A stretch of DNA of 64,000 bases from Aegilops tauschii subsp. strangulata (GCF_002575655.3 NC_053038.3:143236885-143300884), one strand, 5' to 3'. Numbered from the stretch's first letter, positions 43,826 to 55,854 are shown. Translations and numbers: made by a program. The notes: a model not told the origin generated them from the sequence alone.

Positions 43826-46800
43826 TGTGCCGTCCCTTAAAGGTTTGATGGCCCCTTTAATCATCAGCGATGATGCTGTCCAAGGCGAGACCTTCCTCCC
43901 TGGACAGATCTTCGTGTTCGGCGGCTTCGCACTGCGGGCCAACTCGCTTGGCCATCCAGAGTAGATCGATAGCCACGCCCCTGGCCACCAGGTCAGATTT
44001 GGGAGCCTGAACTACGTTGCGGACATCCGTGGAGATTTGATCTTCGCCAGATTCGAGACCGCGACAACCACTCCTGGTCACCCCGATGAACATGACCTAA
44101 ATCTTTCATCGGATCGCATCCAGGAGACAGCTCCTGTAACCGCTCTGGCCTTAGATCCGGAGCAGACTACGCCATCCAAGGATGGGAAGCTCAACCCCAC
44201 CACGGAGGCTATTGATTCCCCAGCGTTGGCGCCGCACATGGACTTAACCTCACACGATATCTATGTCACCGGAACCCCGGACTCGTCTCTGATTATAAGT
44301 TCCGAACCATGTGAGCCCACGGACGCCGAACTTGATCGTTTATCGATCTTTGAGTTCAGCGCCGCAGACATCTTCCAACACACGCCCTTTGGCGATGTGC
44401 TAAACTCATTAAAGAACCTATCCTTAGCGGAGGACTCACAGCCGAATTATATCCAGTTTGAACTGCAGGGTGATGATGGAGAATCTCGTTTCCCCCCCCC
44501 CCCACTACCCACTTCATAGCCACTGTCGAAGACCTAACCGACACGCTCGACTATTACTCCGAAGACATCAACGGTATGGACGACGACGCCGAAGACGAGG
44601 AGGCTCAAAACCCGCCGTTCACTGGACGATGGACGGCCACTTCCTCATATGACGTATACATGGTAGGTATGCCGAAAAATAATAGCGGTGACGACAAGGA
44701 AAACCCAGAGAAAAGTGACCCCCCTAAGACACAACCTAAGCGCCGGCGTCAGCGGCGCCGCTCAAAATCGCGCCGCATGAGAGACAGCAACACCGGCATA
44801 GGAGACGACAACACTCCGGATGGCGCCGAAGACACAGAGGAACCCGATGAACAAACTGCCGAACAAGACAATCGGGAAGATGGGCAAGTCAGCCCTGACG
44901 GACAGGCCATAGAAGAAGACTCGGAGGACGGCAGTTATCATCCGACCTCCGAGGAGGAGGTCATCCTCGGCAATGAAGACTTCATCGTGCCTGAGGAACC
45001 TCTCGAGCAGGAGCGCTTTGAGCTTCAGCTAATAGCCACTGCGAGGAGCCTGAAAAAGAAGCAGCAGCAGCTTCAAGCTGATCAAGACCTGCTCAACGAC
45101 AGATGGACCGATGTCCTGGCAGGCAAGGAATACGGCCTTAAATGCCCAGCCAAAAGTTACCCGAAGCGCAAATTGCTACCTCAGTTTGATGACGAGGCGC
45201 CAGAGCCCGCACCAGCATCACGCAATGCGGTTGATCGGCCACCGCGCGGTCGGGATAAAACCGCAACCCGAGCCGAAAACCAGACTGTCCCACCTCGCCG
45301 TAAAGGCAGGGATAAGACAGCTTGGGGCTATACATATGACCTTCGTCAAGACCTGGACAGTAGAGCAGGACATACAAGATCGATCTACGGATCGTGAGGA
45401 CGTGCCTTGACACGCGAGGACGACTATCTATTTGGACGTGACAAACCTAGTCAAGCCCGGGCCGAAAACCGCAGACGGACTCCATCGGAGCTACGTCGCG
45501 ATGCGGCCCGATATAGAGGCGCCGCACACCCTCTTTGCTTCACTGACGAAGTAATGGATCATGAATTCCCAGAAGGATTCAAACCGGTAAACATCGAATC
45601 ATACGATGGAACAACCGATCCCACGGTATGGATCGAGGATTTCATTCTCCACATCCACATGGCCCGCGGGGATGATCTTCACGCTATCAAATACCTCCCA
45701 CTAAAACTCAAAGGGCCAGCTCGGCAATGGCTAAACAGTCTGCCTGAAAATTCCATTGGCAGCTGGGAGGACTTGGAAGAAGCTTTCCTGGACAATTTCT
45801 AAGGTACTTATGTCCGGCCACCAGACGCCGATGACTGAAGTCACATAGTCCAGCAACCTAGAGAGTCAGCTAGGAAGTTCTGGACTAGGTTCCTAACTAA
45901 AAAGAACCAGATCGTCGACTGTCTGGATTCCGAAGCCCTAGCGGCCTTCAAACATAGCATCCGTGAAGAATGGCTCGCCCGCCACCTCGGCCAGGAAAAG
46001 CCAAAATCCATGGCAGCCTTCAAGGCACTCATGACCCGCTTCTGTGCGGGAGAGGATAGTTGGCTGGCCCGTAGCAAAAATACAGCAAATGACATGGGCA
46101 CCTCCGAGGCCAAAAATAGCAGCGGCAAGCCCCGACGCAGCAAACACAAATGCCGAAGTAATGGTGACAACACCGATGACACGACAGTCAATGCGGGATT
46201 CAGTGGTTGCAAGTCCGGTCAGCGGAAGAAGCCATATAAAAGAAACAATCAGGGAGCATCAAGCTTGGATCACATACTCGATCGTTCGTGCCAAATCCAT
46301 GGCACCTCTGATAAACCAGCCAATCATACCAATAGAGATTACTGGGTTTTTAAATAGGCCGGCACTTTAAATGCCGAGAACAAATAAAAGGGATCGCAAA
46401 GCAAGGACGATGACCAGGAGCCCCGGCAACCGAACACAGTGGGACAAAAGAAGTCCCCCCCCCCAGGTCAAATCGGTGAACATGATATATGCTACACACA
46501 TCCGCAAGAGGGAACGCAAGCGCGCGCTCAGGGACGTCTATGCGATAGAGCCAGTCGCCCCAAAATTTAATCCATGGTCGTCATGCCCGATCACCTTTGA
46601 TCGACAGGACCATCTGACCAGTATCCGTCATGGCGGCTCAGCCGCATTGGTCCTTGACCCAATAATTGACGGATTCCACCTAACGCGAGTCCTTATGGAT
46701 GGCGGCAGCAGCGTGAACCTGCTCTATCAGGATACAGTGCGCAAAATGTGCATTAACCCATCATGGATCAAGGCCACAAAGACCACCTTTAAAGCAGTCA

Positions 46801-46938
46801 TACATGGTGTAGAGGCTCGCTGTACGGGCTCAATTACACTAGAGGTTGTCTTCGGATCCCCGAACAACTTAAGAAGCGGGGAGTTAATCTTTGACATCGT
46901 CTCTTTTCGCAGCGGTTATCACGCACTTCTCGGACGAA
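43826..46938 (+). pseudogene. Gypsy gag-protease (copy 2), truncated
   Basis: Collinear with copy 1 but without the CACTA II insertion, which gives the empty-site sequence GCCATAGAAGAAGACTC. The start codon is GTG where copy 1 has ATG, followed by stops near 43964, 44517 and 45395. It shows the same gag core (ESYDGTTDPTVWIEDFILH at about 45600), zinc-knuckle-like C--HG and protease loop (MDGGSSVNLLYQD at about 46695). The poly-C tract is 10 C, not 12, so the protease part is in a different frame. It ends inside the protease domain at LLGRT, where CACTA III begins. Confidence 0.85.
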
Positions 46939-47379
46939 CACACTACAAAAAAATACACTTCCGTGATGATACATGTTTGTCACAGTAGGTCGCATTTTTT
47001 GTCATGCATGTACATCCATGACAAATTTATGACAAAATCAAGATAGTCATACCTGTGCTGTCGTAGAAGTGTTCCATGACATTACCAAAATTATCATCAC
47101 GGAAGTGTCCACTTCCATGACGATAAATCGCGCGTCACAGAAGTGCTTTCGTCAAGGGTGACCGACACGTGGCATCCACCGTAACGGAACGCCGTTAAGC
47201 TATCGGGTCGGGTTTTGTATCCGATAACCCATTAACAGCCCCGACCAATGGGGATTTTCCACATGTAAAATCATCATTCGCTAGAGGAAACACGTGTCGG
47301 CTCATCCACTCACTGGACAGAAGGCGCCTATGATACGTCGACACGTGGCACGGCCCAATAGTGGCCCATTCCTGTGAAA

Positions 47380-48240
47380 AGGCCGGCCCATTTGACTTGG
47401 TCAAAAGCTGGCGGGACGGCCCATGGAAAGCCTGTTAACGGCCTGTTCGCATATAGCCCATTTACAGCTCGCTAACCCAAGGCCCGTTACGCCCTATCCG
47501 AATTAGGCCCAGTAGTGTCATCTGGGCCATCCAATGTGATTCCAGACCGTTTTCACTTCTGGCCCATGTATAGCCCATGACGTCTTTCGGCCCATATGAG
47601 GCCCTTTATAACTCTTGGCCCATTAGCGGCCCGTGCTGAAACTGGCCCGTAATGAACAGTGTATTACTTTACACCCATTAACGGTCCGTGGTGAAACTGG
47701 CCCGTAATGAACATCGTATCACTTTATACCCATTAATGGCCCGTTATTCCGTTGGGCCGTTTCTAGCCCAAGTTAACTTTCGGCCTTCTGAGGGCCCATT
47801 TATTCTTGGGCTCATTTGCAGCATTCGGTTACTTACGGCCCGTTACTGTCATTTTCTGCTTGTGGGCCAAATTCAGCTCGTCGTTACAGTCGGCCCGTTT
47901 GTGGACCATTAGTCTGTTGGGCCATTTTCATAGCATCACCAAATACGGCCTATTAACGGCCTGTTATTGTCAGCCCATAAAACGTACAATTTCCATTAAA
48001 GGCCCGTCTACGGCCCATTAAAGGCCCGTACAAGACCCATAAATGAGTCGGTGGCCCATGGATCCTACGAGACGTAGAAGGCCCATGGATCCTACGAGAC
48101 CTAGAAGGCCCATGGATCCTACGAGACGTACAAGGCCCATGGATCGTACGAGACGTAGAAGGCCCATGGATCGTACGAGACGTAGAAGGCCCATGGATCC
48201 GACGGCCCGTGAAGGGCAATGGTCGGGCGAGTTGGCCCCC
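47380..48240 (+). repeat. GGCCCATTA/GGCCCGTTA subterminal repeats
   Basis: Variants of GGCCCATTAACGGCCCGT recur throughout. At 48052-48210 five near-identical units of AAGGCCCATGGATC-TACGAGACGTAG follow at about 28-30 bp. The frames they create (for example MDPTRRRRP repeats) are array artefacts. Confidence 0.8.
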
Positions 48241-48515
48241 GTTTGAACGATATAGCATATTAAAAGAATTATCCTACTCAATACTATACAACAAAGAGAT
48301 CAAGGCATAGAAAGGTAGAATAATCCTACACTATACAATACAGAAATTACAGCCGATTATACCCACTGGGCATTATGGTTCGACACAGGTGATAATAAAG
48401 CATACACAAACAGCAAATTACATACACTGGGCAAATACAGCTCATACATCATGGACGCGCATCAACTAAACTCCATTTATACTATAATCTCTTTAGAAAA
48501 TAGGATTGGCCGGCT

Positions 48516-48779
48516 TCAGATAGCACAAATTTCAGTCTGCAAAATCTCCAATTCCTTCATGGTTACCTCAGTGTCTTGTTTCATTTTTTTGACTCCTGCA
48601 TCTAATACCCGCATGTCCAGTCTCAACTTGTTAATTATACGTTGAAAATCATGTACACGTTGTCTTGCCACCTCTAGTTGATGCTCGAGAACATCAGCAC
48701 ATTCCAATTCCAATCCATAATCATTCGGTAACGGCCATGCCGCACTGCTCGCAGATCTTTGTGTTGATGTCACTTCATC
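48516..48779 (-). CDS. CACTA III small gene, last exon (coiled coil)
   Basis: Follows a good acceptor (TTTCAG at 48785-48780). Reads DEVTSTQRSASSAAWPLPND, then ELECADVLEHQLEVARQRVH, a heptad-patterned helix continuing to KKMKQDTEVTMKELEILQTE and a stop at 48516. It joins in phase to the exon at 49450-49554. No enzyme motif; an acidic, dimerising-type helix. I believe such ORFs accompany this CACTA family in Triticeae, but that is from memory. Expression unproven. Confidence 0.6.
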   Translation of the reverse strand, partial: DEVTSTQRSASSAAWPLPNDYGLELECADVLEHQLEVARQRVHDFQRIINKLRLDMRVLDAGVKKMKQDTEVTMKELEILQTEICAI

Positions 48780-49449
48780 CTGAAATGTTTCTGTAAGTAC
48801 ACATGACTAGGGCAAAAATATAGTTACAACAGTGAAGCGAACAAGACACAATTTTGTACTACATGGCAAAACAGGACTAACAATAATGTTACACGTCACT
48901 TTCAAAAAAAATGTTACACGTCATGAAGCATAAGCAGGTCATATTTTAAAAATTATAAAAAAGATAGTCTGTGCAGCCTGCATACAAAAATCCCTCTTAG
49001 CTCACCAGAGGAGCATGATGTTGGGGCCCAATCGAAAACATAGACAAGTTACAAATTTAGACAGCACGTTGCGTATAAGTAAGCAAGCAGTTGGCCATTC
49101 TGTGCCTCAATTAAAGTCTTAGGGAGCATAATGAACAGCAGAGGGTTTCATACAAACATACTACAGCAGGCAAAACTATGCAATCATTAGCGTAGTTTAA
49201 ACTAGATTGTGAGCCTCATGCAATAATAGTTGGTTAATAGACTTCAAAGCTTCAGGCACACTTCGGCAGAGTAATTAAATGGTAAGGCCTTTAATTATGT
49301 CAACTAATAGTGATACAAGTACCGAACATCATGCATGATTATTTGGGCATCTCATTAACTGAGGACAAATAAAGCAATTGAAAAGAGAAAATTAACTATG
49401 CCTGAAACAAACAAGGAATTGAACTGTTGAGTTGCATACCGTGACTTAC

Positions 49450-49554
49450 CTTAGCAGGTTGAAGAGGCTCAGCGCAGCTCCTACTTCTCTTGCAAGGCTC
49501 CTTCCTAACATCTTGTACTTGGAAATCCTCAATCTTATCTTCATTGCACCCCCT
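49450..49554 (-). CDS. CACTA III small gene, middle exon
   Basis: 105 nt (35 codons) between TTGCAG and GTAAGT, reading RGCNEDKIEDFQVQDVRKEP then CKRSRS. Perfect length for phase-0 splicing to 48516-48779. A short preceding exon of 37 nt (49744-49780; CTACAG acceptor, GTATGC donor) ends in phase 0 too. Upstream exons and the start codon are not identified. Confidence 0.5.
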
Positions 49555-50464
49555 CTGCAAGGTGACACAAACTAGTTACTCGTCTCCTTGGAAGATAAAT
49601 ATGCATACTTTCCAGTCTGTGAACACAAAAGGATGAGATTATAACAAAACAACACCACATAATGAAACATGCCGCATCTCTTGCACTTGCACACAATGAA
49701 ATGAGCATTTACTATGTCTGCACTATGTAAAAACTAGGCATACCTTCGAACTGGATCTCCAGCTACTCTTGGAGAGGCTACTGTAGTGTACAACCAAACC
49801 TTTATGTCACCTATGAGTTAGACAAGGCCCCACTACAGCAACCCTTAGTGTTTAAATCGTTGACAAGCTCTGTTAGAGTGTTAGGTCAAGAACAGCAAGT
49901 AATCAAAGCAAACAGTCCTAGTATGGCTGGCTGATGCAAACAAGCAATTGAACAGATGTGTGAGCAAATCTTACATATCAAGAAAAGAAGCAAAGAAGGA
50001 GGCTTAAAGACCATCACTTGACTGACCAGATTTAAGGGGCATTTAAACATCATGTGCGATGTATGAACTAACATAAACATTGCATATTCTAGATTCTACA
50101 ATGGAATGCACATGTATTAGGTTATGCCATGTATGATGATGCCTAAATGTACAGATAGCAGGCAGGAGTGATTCATCATTGCACGCATAATTGAATTGCA
50201 GGTTAAGGGCCAGTTCGATTCCGCCTTTTCGGGGCATATTGTCAAAATAAGCCATAAAAGATGTAAAGAAGTCATTTTTGAGTTGTGGGCTTGGGCTTAA
50301 CTAATTTCGCTTTGGAGGGGGGTGTTTCGGGTAGAACCTCACTAAAAATTGAAGGGAAGGGGAATAGTGAAATGACTCTATTGTCTGCCTATATTACACT
50401 CAAAATGCAACTGCTGACACCCGTGTCACACCTGACCCTCATGTAAAAACAAACACGCAAGCAT

Positions 50465-50836
50465 TCATTGCCCTGCCCGCTTGCATGTCCTCTCCCCTTT
50501 CCCTCTACCTCGATCCCCTGCCTTCAGCACTAGGGTTCCTCCAGCGAGCCGTCGCCATTGGTCCCATCTGGCCTGGTCCTCGACGATGCTATGTACAGCT
50601 AGGCTACATGGCCGGCGGGTAGGGGCAAATCTCCCTGGCTGCTCCTCCCTCTGGCGCCGCCCCTCATTCTCATGGTCTCCAGCAGCTGCTCCACTGTGGT
50701 TCGTCCAACGCACTACTCCGGCGGGCGCTGCACAACTACGGCTGATGCCACACTGCGGCAGAAGGCAGCTTATTCCCCCTCCCCCCTCCCAGGCCATGGC
50801 CTTGAGGTGCTGTTGAAGGATGAGCTCATCCAACAA
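50465..50836. other. GC-rich island, no accepted gene
   Basis: Open frames of 111-123 codons exist on both strands but neither has a known motif. The composition (CTCC, GCCGCC) resembles a captured 5' gene end. The plus-strand frame could be the remains of a first exon. Confidence 0.35.
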
Positions 50837-50879
50837 GGTGAGGATCTCCTCTGATTTTTTGCCAAATTTTCATTCTGAT

Positions 50880-51290
50880 CCACTATACGATGAATTGCTA
50901 TGAGCTGCTTCTGCTGCTGCTATATGATGCATTGCTATGAGTTGCTCCTGCTGCTGCTATATGATGAATTACTATGAGCTGCTGCTGCTGTATGATGAGT
51001 TGCTATGAGCTGCTGCTGCTATATGATGAATTGCTATGAGCTGCTGCTGCTGCTATATGATGAGTTGCTACAAGCTGCTCCTGCTACTGCTATATGATGA
51101 ATTGCTATGAGCTGCTCCTGCTGCTGCTATATGATGAATTGCTATGAGCTGCTCCTGCTGCTACTATATGATGAATTGCTATGAGCTGCTGTTGGTATAT
51201 GATGAATTGCAGACTGCTGCTGCTGTATGATGAGTTGCTATGAGCTGCTGCTGCTATATGATGCTTTCAGGTGGTGCTGCTATACGATAA
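50880..51290 (+). repeat. TGC-rich minisatellite
   Basis: About ten units of ATATGATGAATTGCTATGAG plus (CTGCTG)n, each roughly 30-47 bp, differing by the number of CTGCTG repeats and by CTGCTC variants. Compound and variable length. Confidence 0.9.
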
Positions 51291-52664
51291 TAACCAGCCA
51301 CTTGGACCATCGAATTTCAATAAATAATTGTTCTTCATTTAAATGTGGGTCATGCGTTCTTCGTTTAAATTAGGCAATGGGATCTCTATGGAAAACATTG
51401 ACCAAAGTAGACTGTGCCAAGTAGATGGTATCTTTGTATTTGCATTTTGAGCAAATAGTGATGGTCTGTTTTCCTATCATATTAATTACTGCACTGGGTT
51501 CAATTTGTGATGTTTGCAAGTCAAATTAATTTCCATATGGGCAGCAAAATGAAAAATATATAATGCAATCTAGACTTTCCACTGATCATACCAAAGATAA
51601 GCTGAAAACGCAATGAAAAGAACTGGTTGGCTTATTACATTGAGCTTATATTCACAGGTGCTTATTTTCTTAGGATAACTCGTAATAACTATTCCTAAGA
51701 AACTTGGCTAATAGAACTGGCTTACAAATAACAATACACGATGATTGCAATGGAGGAGTGACGTACCATAGCACACTGTATACGCTCACCGCTGCCTCTC
51801 CTTTTTTTGTGATGTTCCATGAAATTGCCACATACATCTTGTACTTTTTCATTGTGTAACCCTATCTGCAAGCTGACACGGCTAATTTCAGACATCTCTA
51901 CATGATACTACATTGCATATCCCTTGCGCATATTTAAACCACCAATTAACGATTGTGTGCGTACCATAAACTAGCCATGACTCTGTATGCTGGACTAGCA
52001 GGCACTCTAAGGGAGCCTAATGTAGTGCACTAGAATTCCTACATGCCACCTACGATTTTGTGTAATGTACTGCCCCTGTTCCTAAATATATGTCTTTGTA
52101 GAGATTCCAGTATGGACCACATACAGATGTATATAGATGCATTTTCGAGTGTAGATTCACTCATTTTGCTCCGTGTGTAGCCTATAGTGGAATCTCTAGA
52201 AAGACTTATATTTAGGAACGGAGGTACGCGGTAGTATCATGTATGACATCTACATATCTAATTTAGCAGCCAGTAGTAGAAATCATTGTCTGCACAAGGG
52301 GATTACTGGTCGAAAATCCTAGCAAAGCACGCTGGCAGGCACAGAACAATACAAGAGAGAGACGCGCTTACAAGATCATAGCAATGCCTCAGTCCAGGAT
52401 CTTGGTTGGCCAAGCTGTTAGATCCAGAAGAAACATTGTCCTTGTAGTTTTTGCCAGCTGCATAACAGGTAACAGCAACCGGTTAGTATATTTGAAGTAC
52501 ATCGGGCAGGTGATGCTGGACGAGTTTAAAGGTGGCAAGTACCTAGGCCGTGGCGGGTGCTTGGCATCTCTCCAGACGGTGGGGATCAGGTTAGAAACGT
52601 CGAGGGTGATGACGCCGCGCTGGCTGTCGGGGTCTGGTAAGGAGATCTAGAACCGTCGAGTAGG
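51291..52664. other. No gene recognised between CACTA III and arm A'
   Basis: AT-rich, with a MITE at 52070. A plus-strand frame at 52384-52647 (88 codons) has no domain. The stretch just before 52665 is the non-duplicated flank of arm A'. Confidence 0.5.
52070..52224. mobile_element. Stowaway-like MITE
   Basis: TA-CTGCCCCTGTTCCTAAATAT at the left, TTATATTTAGGAACGGAG-GTA at the right, about 155 bp, with internal GTAGATTCACTCATTTTGCT. Same family as 20679-20838. Confidence 0.75.
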
Positions 52665-52742
52665 GTGTTTGTGGAGCGGCTCCGGTAGGGTGGACCATGG
52701 TGTGGGTGAAGTGGATCTGTGGCCGTGGACGAGGGCGTAGGT

Positions 52743-53040
52743 GAAGCTGCTCCGGTGCTTGGGTTAAGGATGGTGTCGACGACGCGGATCTGCGGCCGTG
52801 GACGGGGCGTCAGAAGCTGCTCCGGTGGTTGGGTTAAGGATGGTGTCGACGATGCGGATCTGCGGCCGTGGACGGGGCGTCGGAAGCTGCTCCGGTGGTT
52901 GGGTTAAGGATGGTGTCGATGATGCGGATCTGCGGCTGTGGACGGGGCATCAGAAGCTGCTCTGGTGGTTGGGTTAAGGGTGGTGTCGACGATGTAGATC
53001 TGCCGCCATGGACGGGGCGTCAGAAGCTGCTCTGGTAGGT
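52743..53040 (+). repeat. 70-bp minisatellite, four units plus partial
   Basis: GAAGCTGCTCC-GTG-TTGGG units start at 52743, 52813, 52883, 52953 and 53023, each carrying CGGATCTGCGGCCGTGGACG or a variant. The mirrored part of arm A has about one and a half units. Confidence 0.9.
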
Positions 53041-53099
53041 TGGATGAGGGTGCGAGGAAGCGGATCTGAGGCCGTGGACTTGTGAGTTGGCAAAGCGGC

Positions 53100-53240
53100 C
53101 CCGGTAGGGTTGAGAATGGTATAGGCGAAGCTACTCCGGTAGGGTTGACGATGGTGTCGGCGAAGCGGCTCCGGTAGGGTTGAGGAAGGTGTCGGCGAAG
53201 CGGCTCCGGTAGGGTTGAGGAAGGTGTCGGCGAAGAGGAT
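53100..53240 (+). repeat. 35-bp minisatellite
   Basis: Four units beginning (T)CCGGTAGGGTTGA at 53100, 53135, 53170 and 53205, with GGTGTCGGCGAAGCGGC. About three diverged units lie in arm A (23940-24050). Confidence 0.9.
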
Positions 53241-54801
53241 CAGAGGCCGTCGACGGGGGCATCGGTGGGGCGGCTCCGGGGGGTGTGGACGAAGCGTCTC
53301 TGGTGGGGAGTACGAATGAGCCGCTGCAGATGCGCGGCGGTTGACGAGAGTACCGGCGAAGCAGATCCGGCGCCGTGGACAAGGCCGGCACTGAATGGGC
53401 TGTGGTACAGTGGTGGATGAGTAGTCTACTTGTTTCTAGGGGAGGTGGGAGGGGTAGATGCGGCCACAAAAGCAGATCCGGCGAGGTGGACGCCGCTGGC
53501 AGTGAATGGGCTATGGTACGCCGGTGGATGAGCAGTCTAGGGTCTCGAGAGGGGAGGGGAGAAAGGGCGATGAAGTACGGACGGCGTGATGTAAGATGCT
53601 CTGGTTCTGTGGAGTTAGTCGTTTTTGCGGGAGGGGGAGAGGAAATGGGGGTGCCGTGTAGTGGGGGAACCGGAAGTTACCAAAGCTGCCCCGACCTATC
53701 ATGTAGATCAGGGCGGTATTGTAACTGTTGGTCTCCGTGCACCAAGGACAAAAGGGGGATTTCGCATGCTAAAGACTAAGGTGGCGGAAATTTTAGAAGG
53801 AGGCGGGAGATTTTGCCGCCCGCGGGATCGTTCGTATCCAGTTTCAACTAATTTTTGACCGTGCTAGCGGGAAGGTCATGCTAGACTGTGTACACGGGGC
53901 ACGCGTTAGCAGTTAATAACTGGTGTGAAGTCCACCCCAGAAAAATAGACAATAACTCGGGATGATGCGCCGATAACTTGGACGTTCACACGAGCGCGGC
54001 CAATCGTACGGGTGTAGTGGCGCGTTCACAAAAAAGGGATCAAACGCTCAGCCTATGTATTTCTCGTGTAAATAGATAATTTAGTGCCATTGGTTATTTA
54101 CTTTAAACATAATGCATTGACGTGTTAGTGTAGAGGCGCACAAAAAGAAATGGATATTGTAGTCAGCTACTTAAAAGTGTTACCTCATATGATTACATAG
54201 CCTCCATTTCATAAATTGCGTACCCGTTGAATTCATATATGAATATTACATATATTACTTCAAAATAGAAACTTAAATCATCCAAGACTAATGAATTTGA
54301 ATGCAAGAGTAACAATGGTGCATATACATGATAGCTACATTGGTTGTTTGAAGAAACATGACTGTAACTTTGGCATGCACAACTAAAAAGGTTTATTTAA
54401 ATAGAAAAAATGTGATATTGTACCTTTGGCCACGATACGAAGTAGATATTGACTTATGTTCAAGCGATGCACGTCCACGATCGCTAGATAGTGATACGTG
54501 AATGAATTGTGCAATCTCTCTCACACGCATACATATCTCATTTCCCTGTGGGCATCAGAATCACACACGCACACTTCGTGTATTTCTCTCCCTCCGTGAG
54601 GGTTAAATTCGTCTTTCTACCCCGTCCTACAAGTCTCTCACACAGAAACACACACGCTCTCTATGTCTAACACGCCCACCCCTTTAATTCCGCCCACCCA
54701 CAACCACTAATGTCTCAAAGTATAATAATGTCTCTCACACATATGCTATCTACCTATCCCTTAATATAGCTAGATATGTGTCACACAAACTCCTTCTCCC
54801 T
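53241..54801. other. Inner part of arm A', no confirmed gene
   Basis: Mirror of 22538-23940. The open frame 53375-53779 loses its match to arm A after AGGG, so it is not a conserved protein. AT-rich beyond 53880, with a short stretch of CACAC repeats near 54570-54660. Confidence 0.5.
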
Positions 54802-55043
54802 ACTAGCAAGATGCCCATGCGTTGCACGGAACATCAAGATGCATTTGTATGAGAAGTTTATCTTGTGGGAGAAAAGGATGAACGAGGGAATGCCTTATTT
54901 GCAAATGCGGAGAGGGGTGTGGGTATCTTTTTGCAAAATTGCCATAGTTTCCTTCCTGTCCATCGGATATAAATCGGATGGCCTATATTGCAGGATGGCA
55001 GGAACACCATCATCACCAACTCTGTTTTTTATAAGAGTAGAGA
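54802..55043 (-). mobile_element. Helitron-like element, 242 bp (arm A')
   Basis: The minus strand starts A|TCTCTACTCTTATAAAAAAC and ends GTTGCACGG-complement plus GGGCATCTTGCTAGT. Mirror of 22296-22537, equal in length. Confidence 0.6.
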
Positions 55044-55626
55044 TATGTGAGTGTCACTGCCCCCCCCACACACACCCACACTTCCCAACACCGAAGGAGT
55101 AGGGTGACACCTCGATCTTGATACTAATCTATCGACTGGTTTCTCTCTCAAACATACACACACACACACTACCCGATACCGAAGGAGTAGGGTGGCACAT
55201 CGATCTTGATAATAATCTATCTACTCCTCTTTCACACACACACACACTCGCTAGTTGCACCTTTGTGCCTACCGCGCACACTCCCGATACGTCTTTATCT
55301 CCCCCCAACAATGACAGCAGAAGGGTGACAACTCGATCTGGTCATAATCTGTCAATTGGTTTCTCTCTCAAACATTGTGTCTCGGTGCCTCGCTCGGTAG
55401 CCCCCTCGATATGTAGACTTCTCGCGCGCGCACAGCTGTAGTGACGATGACGCTGAACCCAGTGTGCCTTGTTTTTACCGGCCTCATGTGATAGTTTTCA
55501 CCCTGTTTTCCGTTAATTAACAAGGAAACCTTTTCTTTGTTACTACTAGTGAATCTGAAATCATTCGGGGCAGACATAAAATATATCACTTCAACCCAAT
55601 TATCGCAGCAACTATTTTAAAAGAAA

Positions 55627-55852
55627 TTATCTAGCTGCCCGTGCGTTGCACGGAACATCAAGATGCATTTGTATGAGTAGTTTATCTTGTGAGAGAAAAG
55701 GTTGAACGAGGGAAGGCCTTATTTGCGAACGTGGAGAGACGTGTGGGTATATTTTTGCAAAATTGCCATAGTTTCTTTCCTATCCGTTAGATATAAATCC
55801 GACGGCCTATATTGCAGGATGGCACGCACACCATCATCACCAACTCTGTTTA
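55627..55852 (-). mobile_element. Helitron-like 3' module (arm A')
   Basis: On the plus strand CTAGCTGCCCGTGCGTTGCA, then GTAGTTTATCTTGTGAGAG and ACCATCATCACCAACTCTGT. It is a single copy here, against a nested multiple arrangement in arm A (20841-21652). Confidence 0.5.
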
Positions 55853-55854
55853 TA

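Larger units (their letters stand above)
46939..52069 (+). mobile_element. CACTA element III, left end and interior
   Basis: Starts CACTACAAAAAAATACACTT immediately after the broken protease codons, followed by CCGTGATGATACATG and ATGACAAATTTATGAC. The first 16-19 bases resemble the terminus of CACTA I (17062), suggesting one family. No matching right end is found before arm A', so the end point given is arbitrary. Inside are GGCCC-rich subterminal repeats, an intron-containing small gene and a minisatellite. Confidence 0.7.

Noticed and set aside
48043..48258. MDPTRRRRP repeat protein, and a CRISPR-like look
   Set aside because: Units of 28-30 bp are contiguous without distinct spacers; they are a CACTA subterminal tandem array.
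50880..51290. Possible CRISPR-like repeat array
   Set aside because: Spacer positions are themselves (CTG)n repeats; this is a plant minisatellite.
53375..53779. 134-aa frame in arm A'
   Set aside because: Its match in arm A shifts frame midway; GC-rich repeat sequence, no domain.
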